64,000 bases of DNA. Origin: Actinopolymorpha alba DSM 45243. GTDB lineage: Bacteria; Actinomycetota; Actinomycetes; Propionibacteriales; Actinopolymorphaceae. Position numbers and translations under genes: made by a program. Under the pieces are notes generated by a model. That model was given only the letters and a program-made list of their open reading frames with translations, had not been told where the DNA came from and made no database searches. The stretch is taken from positions 1 through 64,000 of the forward strand of contig NZ_KB892743.1 of assembly GCF_000373925.1 (NCBI RefSeq), read 5' to 3'. Of the stretch, positions 41,143 to 49,922 are shown one piece after another; the first letter of the stretch is position 1; each line of letters begins with the position of its first letter.

Positions 41143-42981
41143 TCAGCCCCCCTTCAAATCGGGGACGCCGCCCCGCACGTCCCTGACCGCCCACTCCTGG
41201 CTGGGGCTTGACGCCTGCGTCGTCTTCACCAGCTGCAGGCGGTACGCACGGGTCTCGACGGCGCCGCTGCCCGAGCCGGGGCTGCGCCAGTTGACCCACA
41301 CCCAGGCTTCGGTCACCATTCCGGTCTTCCAGGTGTACGGCCCGCCCGACGTGTCCACGCCCTTGGGCAGGAAGACGCGAACCTCCCTGATCGTGGGCTC
41401 CGTCACGGTGCCACCCAGCCCGGTGGTGGTCCGGCTGGTCGCGTCCGGCGTCACGAAACGTTGGAGCGCGGGAGCGTTCGAGGCGCCCCACGCGGCGAAG
41501 AACTGCTGGAAGAACTCCCCCTCGGTCAACGCGTCACCGAGGCCACCGTCGACGTTCGCGGGTGCCTTCGGCTCGGGCGCCGCGGCGAGGTTGGGCTGCG
41601 GCATCTCCCCGAGGTCTCCGACGATGCGCATACCGTCGGCCGAGGACAGGTTCGCGACGTACACCGGCACCGCGACGATCCGACTGCCGGCGCTCGTCAG
41701 AGCCCGTACGGTCATCATGCGGGACTTACCGGCGTACCCGGGGACGTTGATCGGCTCGGACTCGCCGGTCCAGCTGGTGTCGACGACGGTCTGGGCGCCG
41801 GTGCCGTTCCAGCCGCAGGTGGGGTCGGTACCAGTCGAGACGTACTTCTCCAGCTGCGCCTCCCGCTGGTTGTTGGCGCCCGGGGTCGCATCGTGCGTGA
41901 GGCAGATCCGGGCGTAGTCCGCTGCGAACCTCCCCGCCTGCTCGAGCGGGAACTCCGTCAACCGGAAGCGGGCGATGTCTGCGCTGCTCAGCTGGTACGT
42001 GTTGTCCTTTCTGATCCCGTAGCCCAGAGAGAACGCGAGGTACGCCACGATCCCGACCACGACCAGGCACGCGGAGAGGACGAGGGTCACCCTTACGGCG
42101 GCGTGGGCACCACGACCGCCGGAGAACCGGCCGCCAGGAGCGGGTACGTCGAAAGTGCCAGGTTGGCGGGCGTTCTTGGCAGCCGCGTTCTTCCTGGACT
42201 GGCGCCTCGACTGACGCTTGGACTGGTTGGACTGCTGGTTGGAGCGGGCGTCCCTGCGCTCCTCGCGGCCTTTCGGCGGGCGAGCACTTCCGCGGCCACC
42301 TCGCGGGCCTCGGGCTTCCGTACCTCGAGCATCGTCGTTATCTGTGAGCCGACCCACGGAGGGCGTTGCCGGCCGGCGTTCGGCTGCCTGGCGATCGGCC
42401 GCCCGACGTTCGGCGGCCCGACGTTCGGCGGCTTGGCTCGTCGCTGGTCGGCTCGACCCGCGAGACGTCTGCCGACCCGGCACGCCGGAACCGGCTGGCG
42501 TGAACTCGTCGTCCTGTTCCTCTTCGGAGGGCGGATATCCATGCCGAGATTGAAATCCCGGTTCGGCTGGACTGGCGTCTGGGACCGGGTCCGAGTCCGG
42601 CTCCTGCCCAGGCCAGAAGCTGTCTGGTTCGGCGTGCTCGACCGGAGGGTATGCGGGGGCGGGTGGCTGGCTGAGGTCGCCGTTCACTGAAGGACGTCGA
42701 ACCTCGAGGTCCTGGTCGACGGGCTGGGGGGCCGGGACCGGCGGCGCTTCCGGGCGTCCGAACCGATGGCCGAACTCAGGCGTACCCGTGTCCGTCACGC
42801 TGTCGTCAACCGGCGCGCGGTCGGGGTCCTGCGGGGGTACGTCCTCGTACGGTGCCGGCACACCTTCGTCAGGAGACGCCGAAGTCGAGGGCGCGTCGGG
42901 TTCCTCGGCCTGCGAGGTCCGTCGCTGCCAGGAGAAACGCATCCGGGACAGCGGTGTGGGGGGTTCGTTCGGCTCTGTCAT
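41143..42981 (-). CDS. TcpC/VirB8-like conjugation-type protein
   Basis: I use ATG 42981 (MTEPNEPPTPLSRMRFSWQR); the upstream in-frame extension is Cys/Lys-rich and lacks a ribosome binding site. The 612-aa product has a highly charged disordered region to about residue 290, including an Arg/Ala/Glu-repeat stretch (AAERRAAERRAADRQAAE). One membrane helix follows near residues 298-322, then two tandem NTF2-like domains (SADIARFRLTEFPLEQAGRF onward, and LTEGEFFQQFFAAWGASNAP onward), as in TcpC of pCW3. It would be the bitopic core scaffold. First gene of the minus-strand T4SS-like operon. Confidence 0.82.
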   Translation of the reverse strand: MTEPNEPPTPLSRMRFSWQRRTSQAEEPDAPSTSASPDEGVPAPYEDVPPQDPDRAPVDDSVTDTGTPEFGHRFGRPEAPPVPAPQPVDQDLEVRRPSVNGDLSQPPAPAYPPVEHAEPDSFWPGQEPDSDPVPDASPAEPGFQSRHGYPPSEEEQDDEFTPAGSGVPGRQTSRGSSRPATSQAAERRAAERRAADRQAAERRPATPSVGRLTDNDDARGTEARGPRGGRGSARPPKGREERRDARSNQQSNQSKRQSRRQSRKNAAAKNARQPGTFDVPAPGGRFSGGRGAHAAVRVTLVLSACLVVVGIVAYLAFSLGYGIRKDNTYQLSSADIARFRLTEFPLEQAGRFAADYARICLTHDATPGANNQREAQLEKYVSTGTDPTCGWNGTGAQTVVDTSWTGESEPINVPGYAGKSRMMTVRALTSAGSRIVAVPVYVANLSSADGMRIVGDLGEMPQPNLAAAPEPKAPANVDGGLGDALTEGEFFQQFFAAWGASNAPALQRFVTPDATSRTTTGLGGTVTEPTIREVRVFLPKGVDTSGGPYTWKTGMVTEAWVWVNWRSPGSGSGAVETRAYRLQLVKTTQASSPSQEWAVRDVRGGVPDLKGG

Positions 42982-43533
42982 GACCCTACTGTTCTCGGCT
43001 GCTTGCCCGTCGTAGTCACGATAAGCGCGAAGACCTCCCCTGTGCGTCTTAGGACAGACAGATATGGACTTGCCGCACTCGACCTGACTCAACCACCGCG
43101 AGAGTACGGCCGCAAGCTGACACCAACCACCCCTCGCTACTCAACTCCCCCAAGGCTCCGTACGGCCATGATAAGCGGCTAAACGGACAAAATGATCACT
43201 GGTGGGCCCCGGCGTGTGGCCCGGTCCTGCAGGCGAGTCAGGTGGGGTGGCGAGGGCTGGTGCTGCCTTGCTCACAGCGCCCCGGCGTTGGCTTGCCCGA
43301 CTGGTCGATTGGTCTGGCTGTTGGGACCTGCATGATCGCTGGCTGCTGATCCAATTCGTCCGCGGAAGACAGCGGCGCACCTACCCTCCCGCAGGCGCGC
43401 CCCGCCGGGAACGACTGATGGGCTTGCCGACCGAGCCAGACAATCGACGCGAACCTTCACCTATCCACAGGAGACAGGCCTGTGGATGACGATCTACTCG
43501 GATGGTGGCAATCCGGTTACGATCCCCGGCACG
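42982..43533. other. 552-bp gap between divergent operons
   Basis: This gap separates the TcpC-like gene from the lower-GC lipoprotein gene and must hold both promoters. AT-richer patches occur near 43045-43065 and 43165-43195. A possible reading frame at 43202-43489 (plus) is Trp/Arg/Pro-rich, lacks a ribosome binding site and was not accepted. It contains the paired DnaA-box-like inverted repeat at 43463-43487. Nothing else was identified. Confidence 0.4.
43463..43487. promoter_or_regulatory. Inverted pair of DnaA-box-like sites
   Basis: ATCCACAGG and CCTGTGGAT form a perfect 9-bp inverted repeat with a 7-bp spacer. Extended, the two arms read CTATCCACA and TCATCCACA, each close to the DnaA box TTATCCACA. 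It lies 47 bp before the lipoprotein start chosen here. Confidence 0.4.
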
Positions 43534-44124
43534 ATGACAGCCATGACGACATCACACCTGCGCCGCCTCGCCGTCGCCGCCGCGGCATCCGGCGCGCTCG
43601 CAGTCACCGCCGCATGCACCGGCAACCCCGAGCCACGAACCACCTCCACAGCGACATCGAGTACGACACCCACCGCCAGCGCAACCCCGTCCCCGACAAC
43701 CCCGACACCGACCCCCACCCCCACCCAAGACCTCGAAGCCCAACTCCTAAGTGCGACGAACAGGTTCTACAGCGAGATCAGCAAGGCCTATCAAACATTG
43801 GATATAAGACCCGTAGAGGCACTCTTAACACCCGGATCCGATGCCGCAAGTGGATATACCGATTACATCAAGGACGCCAAGTCAAAGGGACACAGTTTTC
43901 GAAAAGTCCCGAACTACAGGGTCAGCTCTTTTACTCTCGCGTCAGCGAACGTCAACGACAACACCAGGGAGGCAGTTTTCACTCAATACGCAAGCGGCCT
44001 GACCGAGGTCGACCAGGGCGGACAAGTGGTTACATCTTTAGAGTCAGAGTCAGGTAAGACCCGTATCGTCTTTATGAAAGTAGGGGATCAGTGGCTAGTG
44101 GAGAGGCAAGACATCATCTCGTAA
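43534..44124 (+). CDS. Putative lipoprotein, lower GC
   Basis: Start ATG 43534 or 43543; about 196 aa. A signal peptide (HLRRLAVAAAASGALAVTAA) ends at a lipobox-type cysteine followed by TGN. A Thr/Pro/Ser-rich spacer follows, then a domain of about 130 residues (LLSATNRFYSEISKAYQTLD and VFMKVGDQWLVERQDIIS) like small NTF2-type secreted domains. From about 43740 onward the codons are visibly more AT-rich than the surroundings, suggesting acquisition. The stop overlaps the next gene. It is anchored outside the membrane beside the T4SS-like operon; role unknown. Confidence 0.72.
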   Translation: MTAMTTSHLRRLAVAAAASGALAVTAACTGNPEPRTTSTATSSTTPTASATPSPTTPTPTPTPTQDLEAQLLSATNRFYSEISKAYQTLDIRPVEALLTPGSDAASGYTDYIKDAKSKGHSFRKVPNYRVSSFTLASANVNDNTREAVFTQYASGLTEVDQGGQVVTSLESESGKTRIVFMKVGDQWLVERQDIIS

Positions 44125-44993
44125 ACGCTCAACACGGCATAGCCATCGCATTGTTGATTTTGATAACACTCGTTTCCGCGATGCTCGATGCGACTGATGC
44201 TTTCGCTGCCACTCAGTCGGGTTGTCAGCGCTGTGGACCAAAGCCACCCCCCACTCCATCCCCTCCCGATGGAAGGGAAGGGAGGTTCGTTGGCGCCGCC
44301 CTCTTTACTAGGGACGGAGATGTACTTTCCGCGCCAGGGGGTAGCCGAGATTGCGCCGACTGTGAATGGCTTGTGATGGAGATGTGCTCGCAGGGGAAAG
44401 GTGATGGCGGCTGGGGTTGTAGGCAACGCCAAGATTACTGTCAGCAGACAGGACAAGTTGGCAGCCCCTTCAGCGTGTGGCTTATCGAGCCGAGCGGGAA
44501 CTCAACCTTCGTCCGCTACGTGTGTATCGGTGACCCTGAGGACATCCTCACGGTTGAGGATGTAGGCGAAGAGATCAAGAAGCAATGGGTTGCGTACGTG
44601 CCGGAGCAAAAGCCGACGATGCAGCCGCCAAATGGTAAGGCTCTCGTGAACCTGCCAGCTATCTTCCACTCGGGCCAGCCAAAGGAGATGCCAGAGACCT
44701 CTGCCGACGTTTTCAACTTCACGGTGAACGTTAAGGCGAGGGGGGAGTGGGCCTGGGAGTTCGCGCCCGGGGTTACGAGGACCTTCGACGTACCGGGCAG
44801 CACCTACCCCGACGATGAGGTCTCGCACACCTACGCCCAAAGCGGCCCACAGAACGTCGTCCTCAACACCAGGTGGTGGGGCTCTTTCACAGTCGGCAAT
44901 GAAGGACCATGGGACATCGAGACACCCGCCACCCAAGGCCCCTACGAACTACCGCTCGAGGTTGTCGAGTCATCCCCGGTCCTCGGGAGATGA
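44091..44993 (+). CDS. Exported protein with PKD-like C-terminal region
   Basis: Start GTG 44091, inside the 3' end of the lipoprotein gene (34-bp overlap), with AGGGGAT upstream; 300 aa. A signal peptide (GIAIALLILITLVSAMLDAT) ends near AFAA. A Pro-rich stretch and a Cys-rich segment (residues about 85-120: CADCEW, MCSQGKG, WGCRQRQDYC) follow, suggesting disulfides. The C-terminal part (FTVNVKARGEWAWEFAPGVT; EVSHTYAQSGPQNVVL) resembles a PKD/Ig-like fold, where SHTYAQSG is the typical motif. Lower GC than its neighbours. Possibly surface-exposed cargo or accessory to the neighbouring system; this is inference. Confidence 0.72.
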   Translation: MASGEARHHLVNAQHGIAIALLILITLVSAMLDATDAFAATQSGCQRCGPKPPPTPSPPDGREGRFVGAALFTRDGDVLSAPGGSRDCADCEWLVMEMCSQGKGDGGWGCRQRQDYCQQTGQVGSPFSVWLIEPSGNSTFVRYVCIGDPEDILTVEDVGEEIKKQWVAYVPEQKPTMQPPNGKALVNLPAIFHSGQPKEMPETSADVFNFTVNVKARGEWAWEFAPGVTRTFDVPGSTYPDDEVSHTYAQSGPQNVVLNTRWWGSFTVGNEGPWDIETPATQGPYELPLEVVESSPVLGR

Positions 44994-45104
44994 CGCTCTC
45001 GCAACACGCGGAGCGGGTCGAAAACGGGTCAGAGCAGGTCCAACGAACGACCCAGCGTGCCGTGGCTCAAAGCCAGTTTCCGTTGTACGGGCCACGGCCG
45101 CATC

Positions 45105-45144
45105 CGGGTTCGGGTTCGGGTTCGGGTTCGGGTTCGGGTTCGGG
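45105..45144. repeat. CGGGTT hexamer tandem repeat
   Basis: About 6.7 perfect tandem copies of CGGGTT lie in the 190-bp gap between 44993 and the csaB stop at 45184. It is out of any accepted gene. A weak hairpin (GTCATC/GATGAC, 44969-44994) overlaps the preceding stop codon and may be a terminator. Confidence 0.9.
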
Positions 45145-45183
45145 ACCGCACGAAAACACGGACAGCGCATCCACCCGCCCGCC

Positions 45184-46221
45184 TCACACGCCAAGGAGGC
45201 GAGCAATCTCCCGCGCCGGGCGCTGCGACTCCGCGCGCAGGACCTCCAGCCGATCCAGGTACGCCTGATCCGGACCCTCCAGCGCCTTGCGGACCTCCGC
45301 CACCAACGCATCGTGGTCAACCGGCCCAGGCAAGGTAGCCGCCACCGGCTGCCCGACCTGCGTTGCGAACGCCGCGACCTTTGGGTCATACGACAATGCC
45401 ACGAATGGACGTCCAGCTGCCGCAGCGGTAATCAACGCATGCAGCCGCATCCCCAGAACAGCTCGCGAGCCCACCACCGCGTTCAGCACGACGCGGTGTC
45501 CCTTCGCCGGATCGACCACGGGTAAACCCACAGACGCCGCAAGCTCACGGGTGAGCTGACCATCCTGCCCCGCGTGAAACGGCACCAGCACGATCTCGAT
45601 ATCCCGCGCCAGCTCCGCCAGTGCCGACCTCAAGACCGGCAACCACTCCGCCGACCCCGCCCACGGACGCAAAGCAACAGCCAAACGCGCCGACGGCTGC
45701 ACCGACTGGACCAGCGACAGGTCCACGCCGAGCACCGGATCAGGCACCAGCTCCAGCTCACGAATCCCCAGCTTCGCGGCCAGCGCCATCGACTCGACGT
45801 CTCGGAACGCGATGTAGCTTGCCGACCGCAACGCGGCCCGCGCCAAACGCCGATTGAACCACCGGCGGAGCGGCCCCAAACCCTGCGCATAAACAAAGAC
45901 CGGCTTCCCCGCCGCCCGCGCCGCCAGCATCACGCCGCCATAGAAGGCCACCGGACGAGCGCTCGTCACATCCTGCAGGAGGCTCCCGCCACCCGCGACC
46001 AGGCCGTCAGCCGACCGCACCGCCCGCAGCACCTCCGCGAAGTCGGACCGGGGTACGGCGGGCAGACGATGCGCGGCCATGGTGTGGTCAGGGTCGCCGG
46101 AGATGACGACGAACTCCGCCGACGGCCCCAACGCCGACCGCAACGCCGCCACCTCGGCCGCCAACAACGCTTCGTCTCCGGCATTGCCGAACCCGAAGTA
46201 CCCCAACAGCGCAAGCTTCAC
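45184..46221 (-). CDS. csaB: Polysaccharide pyruvyl transferase CsaB
   Basis: This 345-aa enzyme (MKLALLGYFGFGNAGDEALL) carries the family hallmarks: GNAGDEAL near the start, VAGGGSLLQDVTS near residue 75, VYAQGLGPLRRWFNRRLAR, and the C-terminal VLGMRLHALITAAAAGRPFVALSYDPK. CsaB adds ketal-linked pyruvate to cell-wall polysaccharide, often as an attachment site for surface-layer proteins. It overlaps the upstream DUF5693-like gene by 4 bp, an association seen in many Gram-positives. Third gene of a three-gene operon. Confidence 0.92.
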   Translation of the reverse strand: MKLALLGYFGFGNAGDEALLAAEVAALRSALGPSAEFVVISGDPDHTMAAHRLPAVPRSDFAEVLRAVRSADGLVAGGGSLLQDVTSARPVAFYGGVMLAARAAGKPVFVYAQGLGPLRRWFNRRLARAALRSASYIAFRDVESMALAAKLGIRELELVPDPVLGVDLSLVQSVQPSARLAVALRPWAGSAEWLPVLRSALAELARDIEIVLVPFHAGQDGQLTRELAASVGLPVVDPAKGHRVVLNAVVGSRAVLGMRLHALITAAAAGRPFVALSYDPKVAAFATQVGQPVAATLPGPVDHDALVAEVRKALEGPDQAYLDRLEVLRAESQRPAREIARLLGV

Positions 46222-48302
46222 CCGGGCACCTCCACGCGTTCCGTCTCAGTTGTCGAAGGTGCCCGCCGCCGAGCAGGCACCCGGCGCGACACGAACCCGA
46301 TCAGCCAGACCGCGCCGCATCCCAGCACCAAGCCGATCACCATGGCGTACGCCGACCGGAGCAGCGCCACCGGGAGCGGGGTATGGAAGTGCGCGAACGT
46401 GTCGACCATCGACGCGGTGCCGATCGCGGCGACGGCCGCCCAAAGCCAGCGCACGCGTCCCGACGAGGCGACCGCGACCACCAGCGCGGGCAGTCCGAGC
46501 AGTGCTTCCTTGAACCGCGGCCTTACATACAACGCCTCGTCGAGGGTGTCCCGCAACCAGAGCTCGTACCCCGGCGCGATACCGGAGTTGCCCGACCGAA
46601 CCAGGTAATAGCCCGCGACCGCGAGAACCACCGCCCCGGCCACGAGATGCCAGGGCCGCACCAGGCGCCCCACCCGCACCACGCCGCCCACAAGTCCAGG
46701 GAGGCCCAGCGGCCGAGCACCCACTGCCGGCGCTCCACGAGAACCCATCGAAGCAAAGCGCGACGCCCACAGCGAAGCGACGAGAACGCATCCCACGATG
46801 GCCGGCGGCCCTACCAGCAGAGCCTTCACCCCGAGGAACGGCACGAGTCCGGCCATGAAGACGCTCCGGCTCCCGAGCGCCGCCACCACCAACCCAGTGG
46901 CCAGAGCAACACCCATGCCGAAGACATACGACGTAACGAGCAACCGGCGCCGCGCCGGGCCAGCCGGACGCGCGTCTCCAACCGCCACCAGAACCGCCAG
47001 GGACGCACCCGCGATCGCAACTGCCAGCGTCAGCAGCTGCCACAGGACCAGCCGCCCCGTCGCCAGCGCAGCCACCGCGAGCAGAACAGCCCCGCCAACA
47101 CCAACCCAGACCGCCCGCCGAGACACCACCCAGCGACCCCAGCGCCGACCGGCGAGCGCCGGAAGCGGCGTACCAACAAGCCATCCACCCGCGACCGCCA
47201 GCAGCAGGATCGCCGCCACCGCCACGGCAGCCCGCTCGAGCGGCCCCGGCTCCACGGCCGGCAACGGGACCGGCGGCCCCACGCGGAGCCCACCGGGTAG
47301 GTCACTGGTCAACCGAGGCGCCAGCCCGCGCACCCGTTCCAGGGGCAGCTCCGCGTCGGGATCTTCCGCCGGAGAACGCAGGACCAGCAGCCGGACGCCG
47401 CGTTCCTTCTCCGCCCGATGGCTGCGTACGACCAGCGCGTCGTCCTGGTCAGCTGGCGTGATCGCCATGATGTGGGCGCGTACGACGTGACCGGGCAGGC
47501 GTGCGCCGTAGGACTCCGCACCCGGCAGCGTTCCCAGGTCGGGAAGCGCCAGGTGGAAGCCGCGCTCGGAAAGGTAGGACGCGAACGCCACCCGGTCAGC
47601 CGGCCTGGTCAGGAACGGCAGCGGGCCGAGCGCCAGCACGACACGCGCACCAGTGACGTCCGCCGCCCGGATGATCTCGGCCTCGAGCCAGCCGCGCCCG
47701 GCCACGACCCGGGCGGGCAGGGCCAGCACCACGCGGTAGCCCGCCGAGGTGAGCGCCGCCAACCGGGCCTGGTCGTACCCCACGGCGATGTCGCTGAGGT
47801 CCCGCATCCCGTCCACGCGGACGAACGGCACGGGCCCGTCGGTCGAGGGCAGCGATGCGGTTGTTACGCGCGCACCGAAGCGAGCCCGGAGTACACCGGC
47901 GAGATCCGCGAAGACACCACCCGGATCACCCGGCCGTCCCTTGAGGACGCTGGCCTTGCCTCGCCCAGCCAGGGCCGGCGGAACGGCGCCGGTGCCGGCG
48001 AGCAGACCGACATCCATCACGACGACGTCCCCGCGGGCGAGGTACTCCCGCACGGACCGCATGCCCACGACGACCGTCCCGACCCCGGCCGCGGTGAGCT
48101 CCCTGGCGGTGACGCCTGCCGGCGCGGTCCCTGCCCGGGTCCACGCCTCGACGGCGGAGTCGACGACGGCGAGATCCACGGTGTGCGTACGACGTTCGGC
48201 GGAAGCCCGGACCGCCAAGGCCGGCGCCGCGAGCACGACGGCCAGCACGCAGGCAATGACGACCCGCCGCCGCCCAGCCATCCAGACACCGAGCGACCTC
48301 AT
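46218..48302 (-). CDS. DUF5693-family membrane protein
   Basis: This 694-aa protein starts at ATG 48302. A signal or first helix (VVIACVLAVVLAAPALAV) is followed by an outer domain to about residue 370 resembling a TIM-barrel-like fold (VDSAVEAWTRAGTAPAGVTA; DLSDIAVGYDQARLAALTSA; RVVLALGPLPFL). About nine to ten membrane helices then fill the C-terminal half. This architecture and its place next to csaB match DUF5693. Family function is unproven; the context suggests a role in synthesis or export of the pyruvylated wall polymer. Four-bp overlaps on both sides. Confidence 0.85.
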   Translation of the reverse strand: MRSLGVWMAGRRRVVIACVLAVVLAAPALAVRASAERRTHTVDLAVVDSAVEAWTRAGTAPAGVTARELTAAGVGTVVVGMRSVREYLARGDVVVMDVGLLAGTGAVPPALAGRGKASVLKGRPGDPGGVFADLAGVLRARFGARVTTASLPSTDGPVPFVRVDGMRDLSDIAVGYDQARLAALTSAGYRVVLALPARVVAGRGWLEAEIIRAADVTGARVVLALGPLPFLTRPADRVAFASYLSERGFHLALPDLGTLPGAESYGARLPGHVVRAHIMAITPADQDDALVVRSHRAEKERGVRLLVLRSPAEDPDAELPLERVRGLAPRLTSDLPGGLRVGPPVPLPAVEPGPLERAAVAVAAILLLAVAGGWLVGTPLPALAGRRWGRWVVSRRAVWVGVGGAVLLAVAALATGRLVLWQLLTLAVAIAGASLAVLVAVGDARPAGPARRRLLVTSYVFGMGVALATGLVVAALGSRSVFMAGLVPFLGVKALLVGPPAIVGCVLVASLWASRFASMGSRGAPAVGARPLGLPGLVGGVVRVGRLVRPWHLVAGAVVLAVAGYYLVRSGNSGIAPGYELWLRDTLDEALYVRPRFKEALLGLPALVVAVASSGRVRWLWAAVAAIGTASMVDTFAHFHTPLPVALLRSAYAMVIGLVLGCGAVWLIGFVSRRVPARRRAPSTTETERVEVPG

Positions 48303-49771
48303 GCCGAGCCCCCCGGAGACTGGGGGTGGGAGGGCGCTTGGGGGCGCGTCGCCGGCGGATGAGAGGACGCGGAACGACGAGCCAGCCGGCCACGAGCCAA
48401 CCGACCACCGACGAGCCGCACCAGGTCCACGACGTCCGCGGGTCCGGGCAGCAGCGCCAGCAGCCGGCCACCGGTCACCCGCCGGTAGCAGCCCAGCAGC
48501 ACCACCGCCGTACCCGCGTACGCGACGAACGACGCCAGCGCCGCCCCCTCGATGCCGAGCAGCGGGATGAGCACGAGATCGGCGACCACAGTGAGGCCGG
48601 CACCCACGCCCGTACCCATCGACACCAGGCCCGGCCGCCCCCGTCCCTTGAGGTCAGCGGCCAGGATCCGGGACAGCGCGAGCGGCAGCATCGCGGCCAG
48701 AAGGAGCAGCAGCGCGGTGGTCCCGCGCCGGTAGACCGCACCGAAGAACCACCCGAGGACGAGCGGCGACACCACCGCCAGCGCGGCGGCGATCCCGAGC
48801 GTGGCCAGGAGAGTCAATCGGCTGGTGCGTTCGGTGGTCGCGGTGGCTCGCGGATCGGCCTGCGCGGCGACGTGGGGGAACAGCATGGACGACGCCGCCG
48901 TCGACGCCTGGCCGACGACCTCGGACACCCTGGTCGCGACGAAGTAGATGCCGGCGAGGTCGAGGCGAAGGAGTGCCGGCACGAGCAGGAGGTCGAGCCG
49001 CAGGTTGAGGAACGTGAGGACGTTGCCGACCTGACCGGCCAGCCCGAGCCGGAGCGCCTCACGGGAGAACGTCCGATCGAACCTCGGCCGCAGTGACCCG
49101 ACCACCCGGCGTACGGCCACGAGCGCAGCCAGCGCCGGGACGGCCACCCCGAGACCGGTCGCGAGGACATACCCCTCGGCGGTCCGGGACACCACGCCCA
49201 GGACGGCGGCGGTGAGGCCGAGGGTGGCAAGGCTGCGCAGGACGTCGGCGAGGATGTAGGCCCGCCGGCGCTCGAGGCCGAGCAGGAGTGACCCGGCGAC
49301 TTCGTACCCGATCGTGGCAACGGCGATCAGCCCGGCAGCAACGAACAACCCCGGCGCCGGCTGGTCAAGGACGACAGCCCCCACGACCGGCGCCGCGATC
49401 CCAGTGATCAAGGCCGACCCGCCGAGCGCGCCGACAGCGAGCATGAGGATGTACGACACCACCGCGGGACGCTGGTCACACCGCCGGCCGAGGAAGTAGA
49501 TGGCGGCGATGTTGAGGCCGCCGTTCGCCATGATCGCGACCGCCCAGCCGACGGTGAGACCGACACCCGCCGCGCCGAGGGCGGCGGGGTCAAGAAGCCT
49601 GGCAGCGACCACCCCGGCGACGAACGTCGCGACCACGGACGCGAGCCGCGCACCGGTGAGCGCGACCATCGCCGAGCCGAGGGAACCCTCGCTGCGCTCG
49701 GTCACACGCTCGCCGAGCCGCTCGGCCTCCGGCACGGCGTACCCCTTCCAGACTTGTCGGTGACGGCTCAT
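48299..49771 (-). CDS. Polysaccharide flippase (MOP/Wzx-like), second copy
   Basis: This 490-aa protein starts at ATG 49771 with GGAGGG upstream; the frame extending to 50116 overlaps the DNA glycosylase and was rejected. Typical MOP helices are visible: ALTGARLASVVATFVAGVVA, NGGLNIAAIYFLGRR, YEVAGSLLLGLERRRAYI and RVSEVVGQASTAASSMLFPH. It is the second flippase in the window (the other at 23318), but with little resemblance in detail. First gene of the flippase-DUF5693-CsaB operon. The C-terminal 40 residues are Arg/Ser/Pro-rich. Confidence 0.9.
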   Translation of the reverse strand: MSRHRQVWKGYAVPEAERLGERVTERSEGSLGSAMVALTGARLASVVATFVAGVVAARLLDPAALGAAGVGLTVGWAVAIMANGGLNIAAIYFLGRRCDQRPAVVSYILMLAVGALGGSALITGIAAPVVGAVVLDQPAPGLFVAAGLIAVATIGYEVAGSLLLGLERRRAYILADVLRSLATLGLTAAVLGVVSRTAEGYVLATGLGVAVPALAALVAVRRVVGSLRPRFDRTFSREALRLGLAGQVGNVLTFLNLRLDLLLVPALLRLDLAGIYFVATRVSEVVGQASTAASSMLFPHVAAQADPRATATTERTSRLTLLATLGIAAALAVVSPLVLGWFFGAVYRRGTTALLLLLAAMLPLALSRILAADLKGRGRPGLVSMGTGVGAGLTVVADLVLIPLLGIEGAALASFVAYAGTAVVLLGCYRRVTGGRLLALLPGPADVVDLVRLVGGRLARGRLARRSASSHPPATRPQAPSHPQSPGGSA

Positions 49772-49922
49772 CGACCGCCCTCCGCGACTGAACGCGGCAG
49801 CCGTCGGTGAGACACCTCCGGCGGGGCGGCCGGACCCACAATGCCGCAGGGCACCCTCAACCGGCGAATGGGGCATATGCGGACGCCGCAGTCGCGGCCG
49901 ACGCGCGCGGCCGCGCGACCTC

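Noticed and set aside
43202-43489. 95-codon plus-strand frame in the divergent control region
   Set aside because: No ribosome binding site, Trp/Arg/Pro-rich composition and overlap with the DnaA-box-like palindrome; insufficient support.
42982-43533. Replication origin or oriT
   Set aside because: Only two imperfect DnaA-like boxes; no iteron set, AT-rich unwinding region, relaxase or Rep gene is visible.
27169-44993. Complete integrative conjugative element
   Set aside because: No integrase, relaxase, coupling protein, tRNA-flanked attachment site or direct-repeat boundaries were found in the window.
45105-45144. Possible CRISPR-like repeat
   Set aside because: Units are contiguous 6-bp repeats without spacers and no cas genes are in the window.
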